Positions 18,960-27,011 of a stretch of 64,000 nt of DNA are shown piece by piece; position 1 is the first letter of the stretch; each line of letters opens with the position of its first letter. The notes under the pieces are model-generated. The model saw nothing but the letters and a program-made list of their open reading frames with translations. It was not told the DNA's origin and did no database searches. This stretch comes from Mesohalobacter salilacus. GTDB taxonomy: Bacteria > Bacteroidota > Bacteroidia > Flavobacteriales > Flavobacteriaceae. The stretch is from the NCBI GenBank assembly GCA_003931895.1, contig RRZV01000092.1, forward strand, positions 31,210 through 95,209, read 5' to 3'. A program made the translations under genes and the position numbers.

Positions 18960-19388
18960 ATGAAAACTTTTTTTCAACTTTTACTTTTACTAATTACTCT
19001 GAGTATAAACGCTCAAGATTGGCAGTTGAACCTTGATGAGTCTAAAGAATTGGCCCAAAATGAAAACAAACAGATTTTGTTGGTCTTTTCAGGTTCAGAC
19101 TGGTGCGCACCTTGTATCAAGCTTGAAAAGAAAATATGGAAATCACAAGATTTTCAAGATTATGCAAAAGACAATTTAGTGCTTTTAAGAGCAGACTTCC
19201 CCCGACTTAAAAAAAATCAACCTTCAAAAGAACAACAAGAGCATAATAATACGCTTGCAGAAAATTACAACCCCAACGGCTATTTTCCTTTTGTCGTTTT
19301 AATGGATGCCAAAGGAGCAGTCCTTAACCAACTCGGCTACAAAAATATTGATCCTGAATCTTATATCAAAGCCATAAATGACTACTAA
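18960..19388 (+). CDS. Exported thioredoxin-fold protein
   Basis: 142 residues with a signal peptide (MKTFFQLLLLLITLSINAQ) and a thioredoxin-7 type domain whose redox motif is Cys49-Ala-Pro-Cys52 in SGSDWCAPCIKLEKKIW. Probably a periplasmic disulfide reductase or isomerase. Its stop overlaps the apbE start by 11 bases. It heads an operon with ApbE, DUF4266 and DUF3570 genes, and may keep the Cys pairs of the DUF4266 protein reduced (inference). Confidence 0.85.
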   Translation: MKTFFQLLLLLITLSINAQDWQLNLDESKELAQNENKQILLVFSGSDWCAPCIKLEKKIWKSQDFQDYAKDNLVLLRADFPRLKKNQPSKEQQEHNNTLAENYNPNGYFPFVVLMDAKGAVLNQLGYKNIDPESYIKAINDY

Positions 19389-20364
19389 AATATACATATT
19401 AATTTTTTGTATTGGCTTTCAGTTTTGCTTGGAAGCTCAAGAAATTCATAAACGCTCTTTAGGCTTAATGGGTAGCAACTTTGATATCACGGTTGTTGCT
19501 CAAGACAAAGCCACAGCACAAGCTTATATAGATACGGCTGTTAATGAAATTTATCGCATAGAAAAATTGATTTCTTCTTGGAAATCAGATTCTCAAACTT
19601 CAGCAATCAATAAAAATGCAGGTATCAAACCTGTAAAAGTTAACAAAGAATTGTTTGATTTAATTAAACGTTCTAAAGCAATTTCAAAATTAACAGACGG
19701 TGCATTTGATATTAGTTTTGCAGCTATAGAGCATATTTTTTCGTTTGATGGTAAAGAAACATCTTGGCCAAGTCAAGAAGTTATAGATGCTTCAGTGAAA
19801 AATATTGGTTACCAAAATATTATTCTGGATGAAAACGAGCAAACCGTATTTTTAAAACACAAAGGAATGCGCATAGGTTTTGGTGCAATTGGCAAAGGCT
19901 ATGCGGCTGATAAAGCCAAAGCTTTATTAATGGAAAAAGGTGTAAGTGCTGGTATTATTAACGCTTCTGGTGATATGAATACTTGGGGCACTCAACCTGA
20001 TGGTTCAGCTTGGAAAATAGCCATCACTAACCCGTTGGACAAAACTAAAAACTTCGGATTGTTCGATTTGAACCGCGAAGCCGTTGTTACTTCTGGTAAT
20101 TATGAAAAATTTATTATGGTTGATGGCCAGCGCTACGCCCATATTATTGACCCGAGAACAGGAATGCCTACAAAAGGAATTTTAAGCGCCACAGTTTTTG
20201 CTCCTAAAGCAGAATTAGCCGATGCTTTAGCTACTTCAATGTTTGTTATGGGTGAAGAAGTTGGTATCAACCTTATCAACCAACTTCCTGATATAGAAGC
20301 GATAATAGTAAAAGATGACGGAACATTGATGCTTTCAAATAAAATTAAAATAAATTCTAAATGA
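19378..20364 (+). CDS. apbE: FAD:protein FMN transferase
   Basis: 328 residues with a signal peptide (cleavage near LEAQ). ApbE family: it splits FAD and attaches FMN to Thr/Ser of exported proteins, with Mg2+. Seen are LGLMGSNFDITVVA, the central FGAIGKGYAADKA, INASGDMNTWG and the C-terminal YAHIIDPRTGMPT with ALATSMFVMG. The natural flavinylated target is not obvious here; neither RnfG nor NqrC is in the window. The start overlaps the thioredoxin gene by 11 bases, and the end overlaps the DUF4266 gene by 4 bases. Confidence 0.93.
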   Translation: MTTKIYILIFCIGFQFCLEAQEIHKRSLGLMGSNFDITVVAQDKATAQAYIDTAVNEIYRIEKLISSWKSDSQTSAINKNAGIKPVKVNKELFDLIKRSKAISKLTDGAFDISFAAIEHIFSFDGKETSWPSQEVIDASVKNIGYQNIILDENEQTVFLKHKGMRIGFGAIGKGYAADKAKALLMEKGVSAGIINASGDMNTWGTQPDGSAWKIAITNPLDKTKNFGLFDLNREAVVTSGNYEKFIMVDGQRYAHIIDPRTGMPTKGILSATVFAPKAELADALATSMFVMGEEVGINLINQLPDIEAIIVKDDGTLMLSNKIKINSK

Positions 20365-20573
20365 TAAAGAAAATCAGTTTAATCTCAATTGTTTTTTTAT
20401 CGCTAACCTCTTGCGTTGCGGTAAAAGAATACGAAAAAGTCAAACTCAACGACCCTGATATGCAGCTATCGCAAAGCGATGCCACCAAGATGAAATCAAC
20501 TTTTCAATCTTACAGAGAAGCCTCAGCAGGTGCCAATGGTGGCAAAACCGGCGGTGGCTGTGGATGTAACTAA
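20361..20573 (+). CDS. DUF4266 small lipoprotein
   Basis: 70 residues. Lipobox at LTSCVA (Cys18), so the mature protein is about 53 residues tethered to the membrane. It contains the DUF4266 core LNDPDMQLS and a Gly-rich C-terminus ending GGGCGCN. The two closely spaced C-terminal Cys residues could bind a metal or cofactor, or be the substrate of the thioredoxin-like protein. Its gene overlaps apbE by 4 bases and precedes the DUF3570 gene by 17. Function unknown. Confidence 0.85.
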   Translation: MIKKISLISIVFLSLTSCVAVKEYEKVKLNDPDMQLSQSDATKMKSTFQSYREASAGANGGKTGGGCGCN

Positions 20574-20590
20574 TACGTTAAAAATTAAAT

Positions 20591-21883
20591 ATGAAATATC
20601 AACTTTTGTTTGTGAGTCTTTTAGTCTTTGGAGTTTCCATGAAATCTATTGCACAAGACAGTATTGAATATAAAAAACGGGTTTTAGACCAGATGGAAAT
20701 CAAAGTCTTATCCAGCTATTATTCACAAGATGGCGACAATGCTGCAGTGACTGGTGGTCGTGGCACTGAAGAGCTCACAGATTTTGCACCAACTATCAAT
20801 GTAGCTATTCCACTAAATGACGATGATGTCTTGACGATAGATGCTTCGGTTTCGGCTTATACTTCAGCTTCTTCAAGTAATATTGACCCTTTTGATGGTG
20901 ATGGTCGAGCAAATGCTTTTGTAGAATCTACAGGTGATTCAGAAAAAGATACGTGGTTTGGTTTTTCAGCTAATTATAGCCATTCGTCTGACGATAGAAA
21001 TACCATTTGGAGTGCTAATTCTTCTTTTGCCATTGAATATGATTATACTTCTATAGGTTTTGGAGGAAGTTACACACGCTTGTTCAACGAAAAAAACACA
21101 GAAGTTCAATTACGTGGTAATGTCTTTATAGATTTTTGGAATCCGCAATACCCGATTGAGTTTAGAGATGGTTTTAATCCTAATAATTTTGAATTTACTG
21201 GCACGACTAATTTTGCTCCAGATTTTGAAGAATTTGGAGACACTAATAGAAACTCCTACAACGTGGGAATAAACTTTTCTCAAATCTTATCTAAAAGTAT
21301 TCAAACTTCATTTATTTCAGATGTTGTCTTGCAAGATGGATTATTGTCAACACCACATCAAAGAGTGATGTTTGCAGATATTGAAGATACCGTGGTTGAA
21401 GATTTTACATTAGGAAACGATGTAGAAAAATTACCCGATTCAAGATTGAAAATTGCCTTAGCGAATCGAACTAATATTTACTTAACTGAAAATTTTATCC
21501 TAAGAAGTTATTATAGGTATTATACCGATGATTGGGGTATAGATTCTCACACATTTGAACTTGAAATACCTATAAAATTAGGAATGAAATATACAATATA
21601 TCCATCCTATCGCTATTACACCCAAACTGAAGCCGACTACTTTAACGGATTTAATCAGGCTTTGTCAACAGATGAATATTATACATCAGATTTTGATTTA
21701 GCAGAATACGACGCGCATCAATACGGTTTGGGCTTTAAGTATTACGATCCTTTGACTAATCTTAAAGTTGGTGGATTTGGGTTGAAAAGTATTAATGTAG
21801 AATTTAATCAATACTCTCGAACATCACAGAATTTTGATGCATATTTTACTTCTATTGGTTTAATATTTTCCGCATTGAAATAG
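20591..21883 (+). CDS. DUF3570 exported barrel-like protein
   Basis: 430 residues with a signal peptide (ending SIAQ) and no other membrane helix. The body is rich in alternating aromatic beta strands and ends in FDAYFTSIGLIFSALK, as expected for an outer-membrane beta barrel. The region DNAAVTGGRGTEELTDFAP is typical of DUF3570. Proteins of this family repeatedly neighbour ApbE and DUF4266, suggesting a shared flavin- or thiol-linked envelope task. The next gene, the epimerase, starts only 13 bases later. Confidence 0.85.
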   Translation: MKYQLLFVSLLVFGVSMKSIAQDSIEYKKRVLDQMEIKVLSSYYSQDGDNAAVTGGRGTEELTDFAPTINVAIPLNDDDVLTIDASVSAYTSASSSNIDPFDGDGRANAFVESTGDSEKDTWFGFSANYSHSSDDRNTIWSANSSFAIEYDYTSIGFGGSYTRLFNEKNTEVQLRGNVFIDFWNPQYPIEFRDGFNPNNFEFTGTTNFAPDFEEFGDTNRNSYNVGINFSQILSKSIQTSFISDVVLQDGLLSTPHQRVMFADIEDTVVEDFTLGNDVEKLPDSRLKIALANRTNIYLTENFILRSYYRYYTDDWGIDSHTFELEIPIKLGMKYTIYPSYRYYTQTEADYFNGFNQALSTDEYYTSDFDLAEYDAHQYGLGFKYYDPLTNLKVGGFGLKSINVEFNQYSRTSQNFDAYFTSIGLIFSALK

Positions 21884-21896
21884 TTAATTCAAAAAA

Positions 21897-22847
21897 ATGA
21901 AAATACTAATAACAGGTGCAGCAGGTTTTATTGGATCTCATATGGCTGAATATTTAGCTTTGAAAGATTACGATGTTTACGGCATTGACAACTTATCAAA
22001 TTATTATGATGTTAATTTAAAACAACATAATGTAGAATCCATAGCTGATGCTGGTGTAAAATTTATAAAAGCTGACTTACGCTTTCCTGAGCAATATCAG
22101 GATTTAGGCAGGGATTTTGACTTTATTATCCATTTTGCAGCCCAACCAGGTCTTTCTAAAGATTCTACGTTTCAAAGCTATGTAGATAACAATGTTTTAG
22201 TAACCTATCAACTTATTCAATTTGCAAAACACCAAAAACAGCTTAAACACTTTTTTAATATCAGCACCTCTTCCGTTTATGGAAAATACGCTACGGTTTC
22301 AGAAAATGTAGCACCCCAACCCATTTCAACTTATGGCATAACTAAATTAGCTGCTGAGCAAATGGTCTTGTCAGAAAGTCGTCAACAGAATATAAAGGCC
22401 TCTTCGCTCCGGTTGTATTCTGTTTTTGGGCCACGAGAAAGACCTGATAAATTATTTACTAAACTTATTGAATGTGCTTTGAATGATAAAAAGTTTCCGT
22501 TGTATGAAGGCAGTTTAAAACACCAAAGAAGCTATACTTATGTAGGTGATATTGTAAAAGGAATTTATAATGCATTAAAAGTCCATAATGCTTTAGATGG
22601 TGAAATTATCAATTTGGGTCATTTTGAAAAACACAGCACCCAAGAAGGTGTATTGAATGTTGAAAAGATTTTAAAAAAACATATCCAAATTAAAAATCTC
22701 CCGCCAAGGTCTGGAGATCAACAAGAGACGCAAGCTATTATCGATAAAGCTAAACTTTTATTAAATTATCAGCCTAAAACTTCTTTTAGAGAAGGCATAA
22801 AACAACAAATTGAATGGTATAAATCACAGAATAAAATAATGGTTTGA
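21897..22847 (+). CDS. NAD-dependent sugar epimerase/dehydratase
   Basis: 316-residue extended short-chain dehydrogenase. The NAD-binding GxxGxxG motif is in ITGAAGFIGSHMAEYL, and the catalytic Tyr-x3-Lys is in STYGITKLAAEQ. The opening and the IDNLSNYYDVNLK stretch resemble UDP-glucuronate/UDP-galactose 4-epimerases, so it likely makes a nucleotide hexose or uronic acid. The sugar is not determined. It overlaps the GT2 gene by four bases, and follows the DUF3570 gene without a visible terminator. Confidence 0.88.
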   Translation: MKILITGAAGFIGSHMAEYLALKDYDVYGIDNLSNYYDVNLKQHNVESIADAGVKFIKADLRFPEQYQDLGRDFDFIIHFAAQPGLSKDSTFQSYVDNNVLVTYQLIQFAKHQKQLKHFFNISTSSVYGKYATVSENVAPQPISTYGITKLAAEQMVLSESRQQNIKASSLRLYSVFGPRERPDKLFTKLIECALNDKKFPLYEGSLKHQRSYTYVGDIVKGIYNALKVHNALDGEIINLGHFEKHSTQEGVLNVEKILKKHIQIKNLPPRSGDQQETQAIIDKAKLLLNYQPKTSFREGIKQQIEWYKSQNKIMV

Positions 22848-23563
22848 AGAATACACAACTCACTATAATTGTTCCTATTTATAACGAAAATGAAAATATT
22901 GACCGGCTAAAAGAATCGCTGTCTCAGTATTTTCAAAAGGCTTCTGTATCTGTAAAAGCTCTATTTGTTAACGATGGCTCATCCGATGGGAGTTTAGAAA
23001 AACTAAAGTCGATATGTGAAAATTCACATTGTTTTAATTACATCAGCTTTACTCAGAATCAAGGTTTAAGCGCTGTTATTAAAGCAGGTTTTGATCACGT
23101 TAATTCTTCTCTAACGGGTTATATTGATGCCGATTTACAAACCGATCCTGATGATTTTGAATTGCTCTTAGAACATATAGATGAATATGATTTGGTTACC
23201 GGCAACCGTAACCACAGCAGAAAAGATAGTTTTACTAAAAATATGAGTTCAAAAATTGCTAATGGCATAAGACGAACATTTACTCACGATGGTATGGACG
23301 ACACAGGATGTCCTTTAAAAATTATCAAAACTGAATACGCTAAAAGAATTCCTATGTTTAAAGGCTTACATCGATTCTTACCTGCTATGATTATGCTGCA
23401 AAAGGGTAAAGTCAAGCAAGTTGATATTCAAAATTATCCAAGATTAGCAGGTCAATCAAAATTTGGTTTATGGAATCGACTACTCGGTCCACTATTAGAT
23501 TGTTTTGTGTATTTGTGGATGAAGAAAAAATACATTAATTATCAAATTCAAGAAAAATCTTGA
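22844..23563 (+). CDS. GT2 polyprenyl-phosphate glycosyltransferase
   Basis: 239-residue GT-A enzyme of the dolichol-phosphate-mannose-synthase type, with IIVPIYNENENI and the metal/nucleotide motif DADLQTDPDDF. No C-terminal membrane helices, unlike ArnC. Start is TTG at 22844, inside the stop of the epimerase gene (TTGA overlap). It probably loads a sugar onto undecaprenyl phosphate for the ArnT-like enzyme encoded two genes downstream, as in the FlmF2/FlmK lipid A pathway (inference from context). Confidence 0.87.
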   Translation: MKNTQLTIIVPIYNENENIDRLKESLSQYFQKASVSVKALFVNDGSSDGSLEKLKSICENSHCFNYISFTQNQGLSAVIKAGFDHVNSSLTGYIDADLQTDPDDFELLLEHIDEYDLVTGNRNHSRKDSFTKNMSSKIANGIRRTFTHDGMDDTGCPLKIIKTEYAKRIPMFKGLHRFLPAMIMLQKGKVKQVDIQNYPRLAGQSKFGLWNRLLGPLLDCFVYLWMKKKYINYQIQEKS

Positions 23564-24186
23564 TGTCAAGTTTAATGATTTACAGTGTTGGATTTTTAGC
23601 GCAACTTTTGTTTTCGAGTCGCACATTTTACCAGTGGATAGCCTCTGAAAAACAAAAGCAAGTTGTTGCTCCAAGATTTTTTTGGCAAATGAGTTTGTTG
23701 GCCTCTATTTTGTTATTTGTGTACGGCTATTTAAGGCACGATTTTGCCATTATGCTTGGCCAATCTTTAACCTATTTTATTTACATCAGAAATATTCAGC
23801 TCGAAGGCCACTGGCGCAAATTTCCTAAAATAAGTCGTGTGTTTTTATGGCTGTTTCCTGTATTGATTGTTGTTTACTATTTCAATAACAATACTATGGA
23901 TATTCAAAATTTATTTGATACTGAAAACATTCCTATTTACTTATTGGCTTTGGGAATATTATCGCAGTTGTTGTTTACGTTTCGGTTTATTTATCAATGG
24001 ATTTATTCAGAAAAGCAAAAGTTTTCTTGTTTACCTAAGGGTTTCTGGTTGATTAGTCTGATGGGATCTATTTTGATATTGATTTATGGAATATTAAGAC
24101 AAGATCCGGTTTTAATTGTTGGTCACGCTTTTGGTATTACGATATATTTTAGAAATTTAAAATTATTGAAACTTGAAAATAATTGA
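23563..24186 (+). CDS. Membrane protein with two LAB_N domains
   Basis: 207 residues, all membrane. Two copies of the ~70-residue LAB_N domain (N-terminal part of some lipid A disaccharide synthases) are evident: SRTFYQWIASEKQ near residue 20 and FRFIYQWIYSEKQ near residue 140, each followed by FW…SLLAS/LMGS and a helical pair. A role in moving or presenting the lipid-linked sugar can be imagined, but none is proven. ATG at 23563 shares bases with the GT2 stop (TGATG), preferred over a TTG one codon earlier. Confidence 0.8.
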   Translation: MSSLMIYSVGFLAQLLFSSRTFYQWIASEKQKQVVAPRFFWQMSLLASILLFVYGYLRHDFAIMLGQSLTYFIYIRNIQLEGHWRKFPKISRVFLWLFPVLIVVYYFNNNTMDIQNLFDTENIPIYLLALGILSQLLFTFRFIYQWIYSEKQKFSCLPKGFWLISLMGSILILIYGILRQDPVLIVGHAFGITIYFRNLKLLKLENN

Positions 24187-25756
24187 TCAACATCCTATTT
24201 TATTTTTAATTCTGATTGGCTTAGGCTTGTATGCTTTTAATTTATCAGACTTACAAGTCTCAATCATGGAGGCACGAAATTTTAATGTGGCTCGAGATAT
24301 GATTACTGAAAACAATTGGTTATTGACCACAATGAACAATCTGCCACGCTACGAAAAACCACCTTTTCCTGCTTGGTTTACAACCCCTTTTGCTTATGTC
24401 TTTGGACTTGATAGTGAATGGGCTTATCGGATCCCGACGAGTATCATTTCTATTTTAGGCATCGTTTATTTTTATAAGTTTATTCGAATTTGGAGTCCTA
24501 AACGATTGGCATTTTATGCAGCGCTTATTTTGGCAACGTCGTTTTATTTTATTGTCATCAGATTTGAAGCGCCGTCTGATATGTATACGCATGTGACAAT
24601 GCTTATTGGACTTTATTACTTATTGAAAAATCATCCTATAATAAACTGGAGTAAGGTGTTGTTAGGTTCTGTTTTCTTTGGCTTGTCTATTTTGTCAAAA
24701 GGACCAATCAGTCCCTACACTTTATTTTTACCGATGATTTTAGCTTATTATTTTAGTTTTAAAATGACTTTTAAAAACCAGTGGTTTAAAGTTTTATCAT
24801 TTATAATCTTAGGTGTTGTTATTGGTGGCAGTTGGTATTTTTATGTCCGTTATGCAGATCCGCAAACGTTTTTAGATATTGCAGAAACAGAAACCCAAAA
24901 TTGGACGGATTACCATACGCGGCCATTTTATTATTATTGGAGCTTTTTTATTCAATCAGGCATTTGGACGATTCCTGCTTTAGTCAGTTTGGCTTTTCCA
25001 TATTTTAAATCAAGAGTAAAGCATAAAAAACTTTATCTTTTTTCATTTTTATGGACGATAATAGCTTTAATATTATTGTCTGTAGTGCCTGAAAAAAAGC
25101 CGCGTTATCTCTTACCAGTTTTATTTCCATTAGCACTAAATACCGCTTTAGTTTTGCAGTATTTATTTAAAAACAAAAACAATATCATCTCAAAAATAGT
25201 GCATTATTTCCACTATTCAATTTTGAGTTTAGCCTGTTTAGGTCTTTTGGCTTTACCTTTATTCGTTGAAAACCATTCATCTCAATTTTGGTTGCTTTAT
25301 GCCATTTTAAGTTTCGCCAGTATAAGTATAGGATTCTTTATTGTTTTAAATTTAAAACGAAAGCATTTCGAAAACTTATTTTGGGCGAATATATTTTTAA
25401 TTTTAATGGCCACTTTGATAGGGCAAAGTGTTGTTTTTTTGTTTAAACAAAATGAAAACTACAATCCATTATCAGTCAATAAACTTAAAAATAAGGATTT
25501 ACCAACGCTTTATTATGATTGTATTGAACCAGAAATAATTTGGGAATATGGACATAATATAAAGAAGTCAAATCCCAATGAGCTACCCGATAAGAATTTT
25601 CGATTATTGGTTTCAGGTGCTTATCAAAACCAATTTAAGAGTGAATTTCCAAACCTTGCAAAACAAGCTTCAGTTCAAGTTTTTGATAGAAATTATTACC
25701 GAACAGGCGATAGAAAACGGCAACGTTTTGTTATTTATGTTTACACCATAAAATAA
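24173..25756 (+). CDS. GT39/ArnT-like membrane glycosyltransferase
   Basis: 527 residues with about eleven transmembrane helices. The first periplasmic loop holds the PMT/ArnT pattern: MEARNFNVARDMI, then NNLPRYEKPPFPAWF, with acidic and Lys/Pro residues as in ArnT. ArnT-type enzymes move a sugar from undecaprenyl phosphate to lipid A on the outer face of the inner membrane. TTG start at 24173 overlaps the LAB_N gene by 14 bases. It ends the operon that started at 18960. Acceptor and sugar are unproven. Confidence 0.85.
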   Translation: MKIIDQHPILFLILIGLGLYAFNLSDLQVSIMEARNFNVARDMITENNWLLTTMNNLPRYEKPPFPAWFTTPFAYVFGLDSEWAYRIPTSIISILGIVYFYKFIRIWSPKRLAFYAALILATSFYFIVIRFEAPSDMYTHVTMLIGLYYLLKNHPIINWSKVLLGSVFFGLSILSKGPISPYTLFLPMILAYYFSFKMTFKNQWFKVLSFIILGVVIGGSWYFYVRYADPQTFLDIAETETQNWTDYHTRPFYYYWSFFIQSGIWTIPALVSLAFPYFKSRVKHKKLYLFSFLWTIIALILLSVVPEKKPRYLLPVLFPLALNTALVLQYLFKNKNNIISKIVHYFHYSILSLACLGLLALPLFVENHSSQFWLLYAILSFASISIGFFIVLNLKRKHFENLFWANIFLILMATLIGQSVVFLFKQNENYNPLSVNKLKNKDLPTLYYDCIEPEIIWEYGHNIKKSNPNELPDKNFRLLVSGAYQNQFKSEFPNLAKQASVQVFDRNYYRTGDRKRQRFVIYVYTIK

Positions 25757-25763
25757 TAAAAAC

Positions 25764-25824
25764 TACCTCAAAATCGTCTCCTTCCGATCCGGACCCACAG
25801 ATACAATTTTGACATTGACTTCTA
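25764..25824 (-). pseudogene. Duplicate of the 3' end of purA
   Basis: 61 bases that align without gaps to the end of purA (27013-27073) with four mismatches, all at third codon positions. On the minus strand it encodes the same last 19 residues of PurA (…IVSVGPDRKETILR) and a TAG stop instead of TAA. No purA sequence continues beyond it. It therefore derives from a diverged but functional purA, as expected if an element integrated into the gene's 3' end. Confidence 0.85.
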
Positions 25825-26000
25825 TAGCCTATTTTAAAGCGATAAGAATTTGGGACTCTTAAAACTCTAAACCCAAACCAATTCAACCTATGGCCCAACC
25901 TGTTCGGATGGCTCTCGGGAGTTACGGTGATGGGCATAAGCATTAATTTTTTAATGAGTTGAGGTTGATTTGTTTAGATATGAAGGATAATAAAACCTTT

Positions 26001-26032
26001 TGTTAGCTCTCATTCAACGCAACACGTGTTGC
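26001..26032. repeat. Left border of a toxin-antitoxin cassette
   Basis: TGTTAGCTCTC (26001-26011) is the exact inverse of GAGAGCTAACA at 26744-26754, which covers the toxin stop codon. Close by is the perfect palindrome GCAACACGTGTTGC (26019-26032), 45 bases before the antitoxin ATG, a candidate operator for the antitoxin. Together they delimit the toxin-antitoxin genes as a unit. Confidence 0.55.
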
Positions 26033-26076
26033 AGATATGAAATAAAACACGTATTTTTGTCAAAAAGATAATTGCT

Positions 26077-26331
26077 ATGAATACTAAATTAACTTTGACT
26101 ATAGAAAAAGAGATCATTGAAATTGCAAAAGAATATGCAAAAGAAAAAGGACAAAGTCTTTCGGAAATGGTTGAAAACTATTTCAAGTTTGTTACCGTCA
26201 AAAGAATGAAAATCAAAGAAAAGCAACTTTCTCCTAAAGTAAGAAAGTTAAGAGGAATTATTAAAACCGATGATAATTTTGACTACAAACAAATTTTAAC
26301 CGAAGAACTTTCAAAAAAATATGGAGTATAA
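26077..26331 (+). CDS. Antitoxin, DUF6364/ribbon-helix-helix type
   Basis: 84 residues. The N-terminal part (NTKLTLTIEKEIIEIAKEYAKEKGQSLSEMVENYF) has the strand-helix-helix pattern of ribbon-helix-helix antitoxins of the DUF6364 kind, and the C-terminal Lys-rich part would wrap the toxin. It overlaps the PIN toxin gene by 11 bases, typical for such pairs. Self-repression through the palindrome at 26019-26032 is plausible. Confidence 0.82.
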   Translation: MNTKLTLTIEKEIIEIAKEYAKEKGQSLSEMVENYFKFVTVKRMKIKEKQLSPKVRKLRGIIKTDDNFDYKQILTEELSKKYGV

Positions 26332-26752
26332 ACTTTTTGTAGATTCAGACGTAGTTATTGACTTTTTTACTGACCGTAAACCTCACGCAAATCCTGCAAG
26401 TGAACTTTTTGAACTGAATGAACAAGGAAATGTAAGATTATATCTATCTGCTGTAAGCATCAATAACATTTATTATATTGTCAGGAGATTTTTAGGACAT
26501 AAAAAAACTCTCGAAGTTGTTGAGACATTGACTGAAATGACAGAAATTGTTGGGACAACAAAAAAGGAAATTATTCAGGCCTTAAAGAATAATTTTACAG
26601 ATTATGAAGATTCTGTTCAATATTCTTCTGCCCTGACAATTAAAGATTTAGATGTAATTATAACACGAAATACAAAAGATTATAGGAATTCTTCAATTGC
26701 AGTTATGACGCCTTTGAATTTCCTAAAAATGAAAGAAAAAAACGAGAGCTAA
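26321..26752 (+). CDS. PIN-domain toxin
   Basis: 143-residue PIN-domain ribonuclease. Acidic residues of the active site are visible: FVDSDVVIDFF, the middle Glu-rich helix, DYEDSVQYSSAL and VIITRNTKDY. It is intact, unlike the two other PIN toxins in this window. It overlaps its antitoxin by 11 bases, and its stop lies within the right inverted border repeat. It sits alone with its antitoxin on the purA island. Confidence 0.87.
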   Translation: MEYKLFVDSDVVIDFFTDRKPHANPASELFELNEQGNVRLYLSAVSINNIYYIVRRFLGHKKTLEVVETLTEMTEIVGTTKKEIIQALKNNFTDYEDSVQYSSALTIKDLDVIITRNTKDYRNSSIAVMTPLNFLKMKEKNES

Positions 26753-26830
26753 CATTGCCAACGCTAAGAACAGGACATGAAAAATCACAACCGCACAACA
26801 CCAGTAACTGATGCTGACACCAAATGTTAG
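26749..26830. repeat. Hairpin-forming attC-like repeat, right border of the cassette
   Basis: CTAACATT (26749-26756) pairs with AATGTTAG (26823-26830), enclosing GCCAACGCT (26757-26765) and ACCGCACAA (26790-26798). The last two motifs return at both sides of the restriction locus (38081-38162 and 43241-43283). Size and outer inverted ends recall integron attC sites, but no integrase is present in the window. Confidence 0.45.
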
Positions 26831-27011
26831 AAAACATTGCACAAGCCTTCAAAAGTCAAAATCTAAACTTTTTAATACTTTTTAAGGCATTTAGACCAAT
26901 TTTATAAGTATTTGTAATGTTGAAATTATAATTCTTTGTTGGCTTATAAATGAGATATTGAACTTATTTATAAAACGCAAAAATACTCAACAGATGTCAT
27001 TATAAATAGCC

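Noticed and set aside
25731..25943. 70-codon leftward frame with several Cys residues
   Set aside because: It crosses the duplicated purA end in a frame other than the PurA frame and overlaps the GT39 gene. The Cys pattern is a by-product of the purA codons.
26749..26830. Certain integron attC site
   Set aside because: Outer ends and size fit loosely, but the conserved attC core with extrahelical bases could not be shown and no integrase is seen. Kept only as attC-like.
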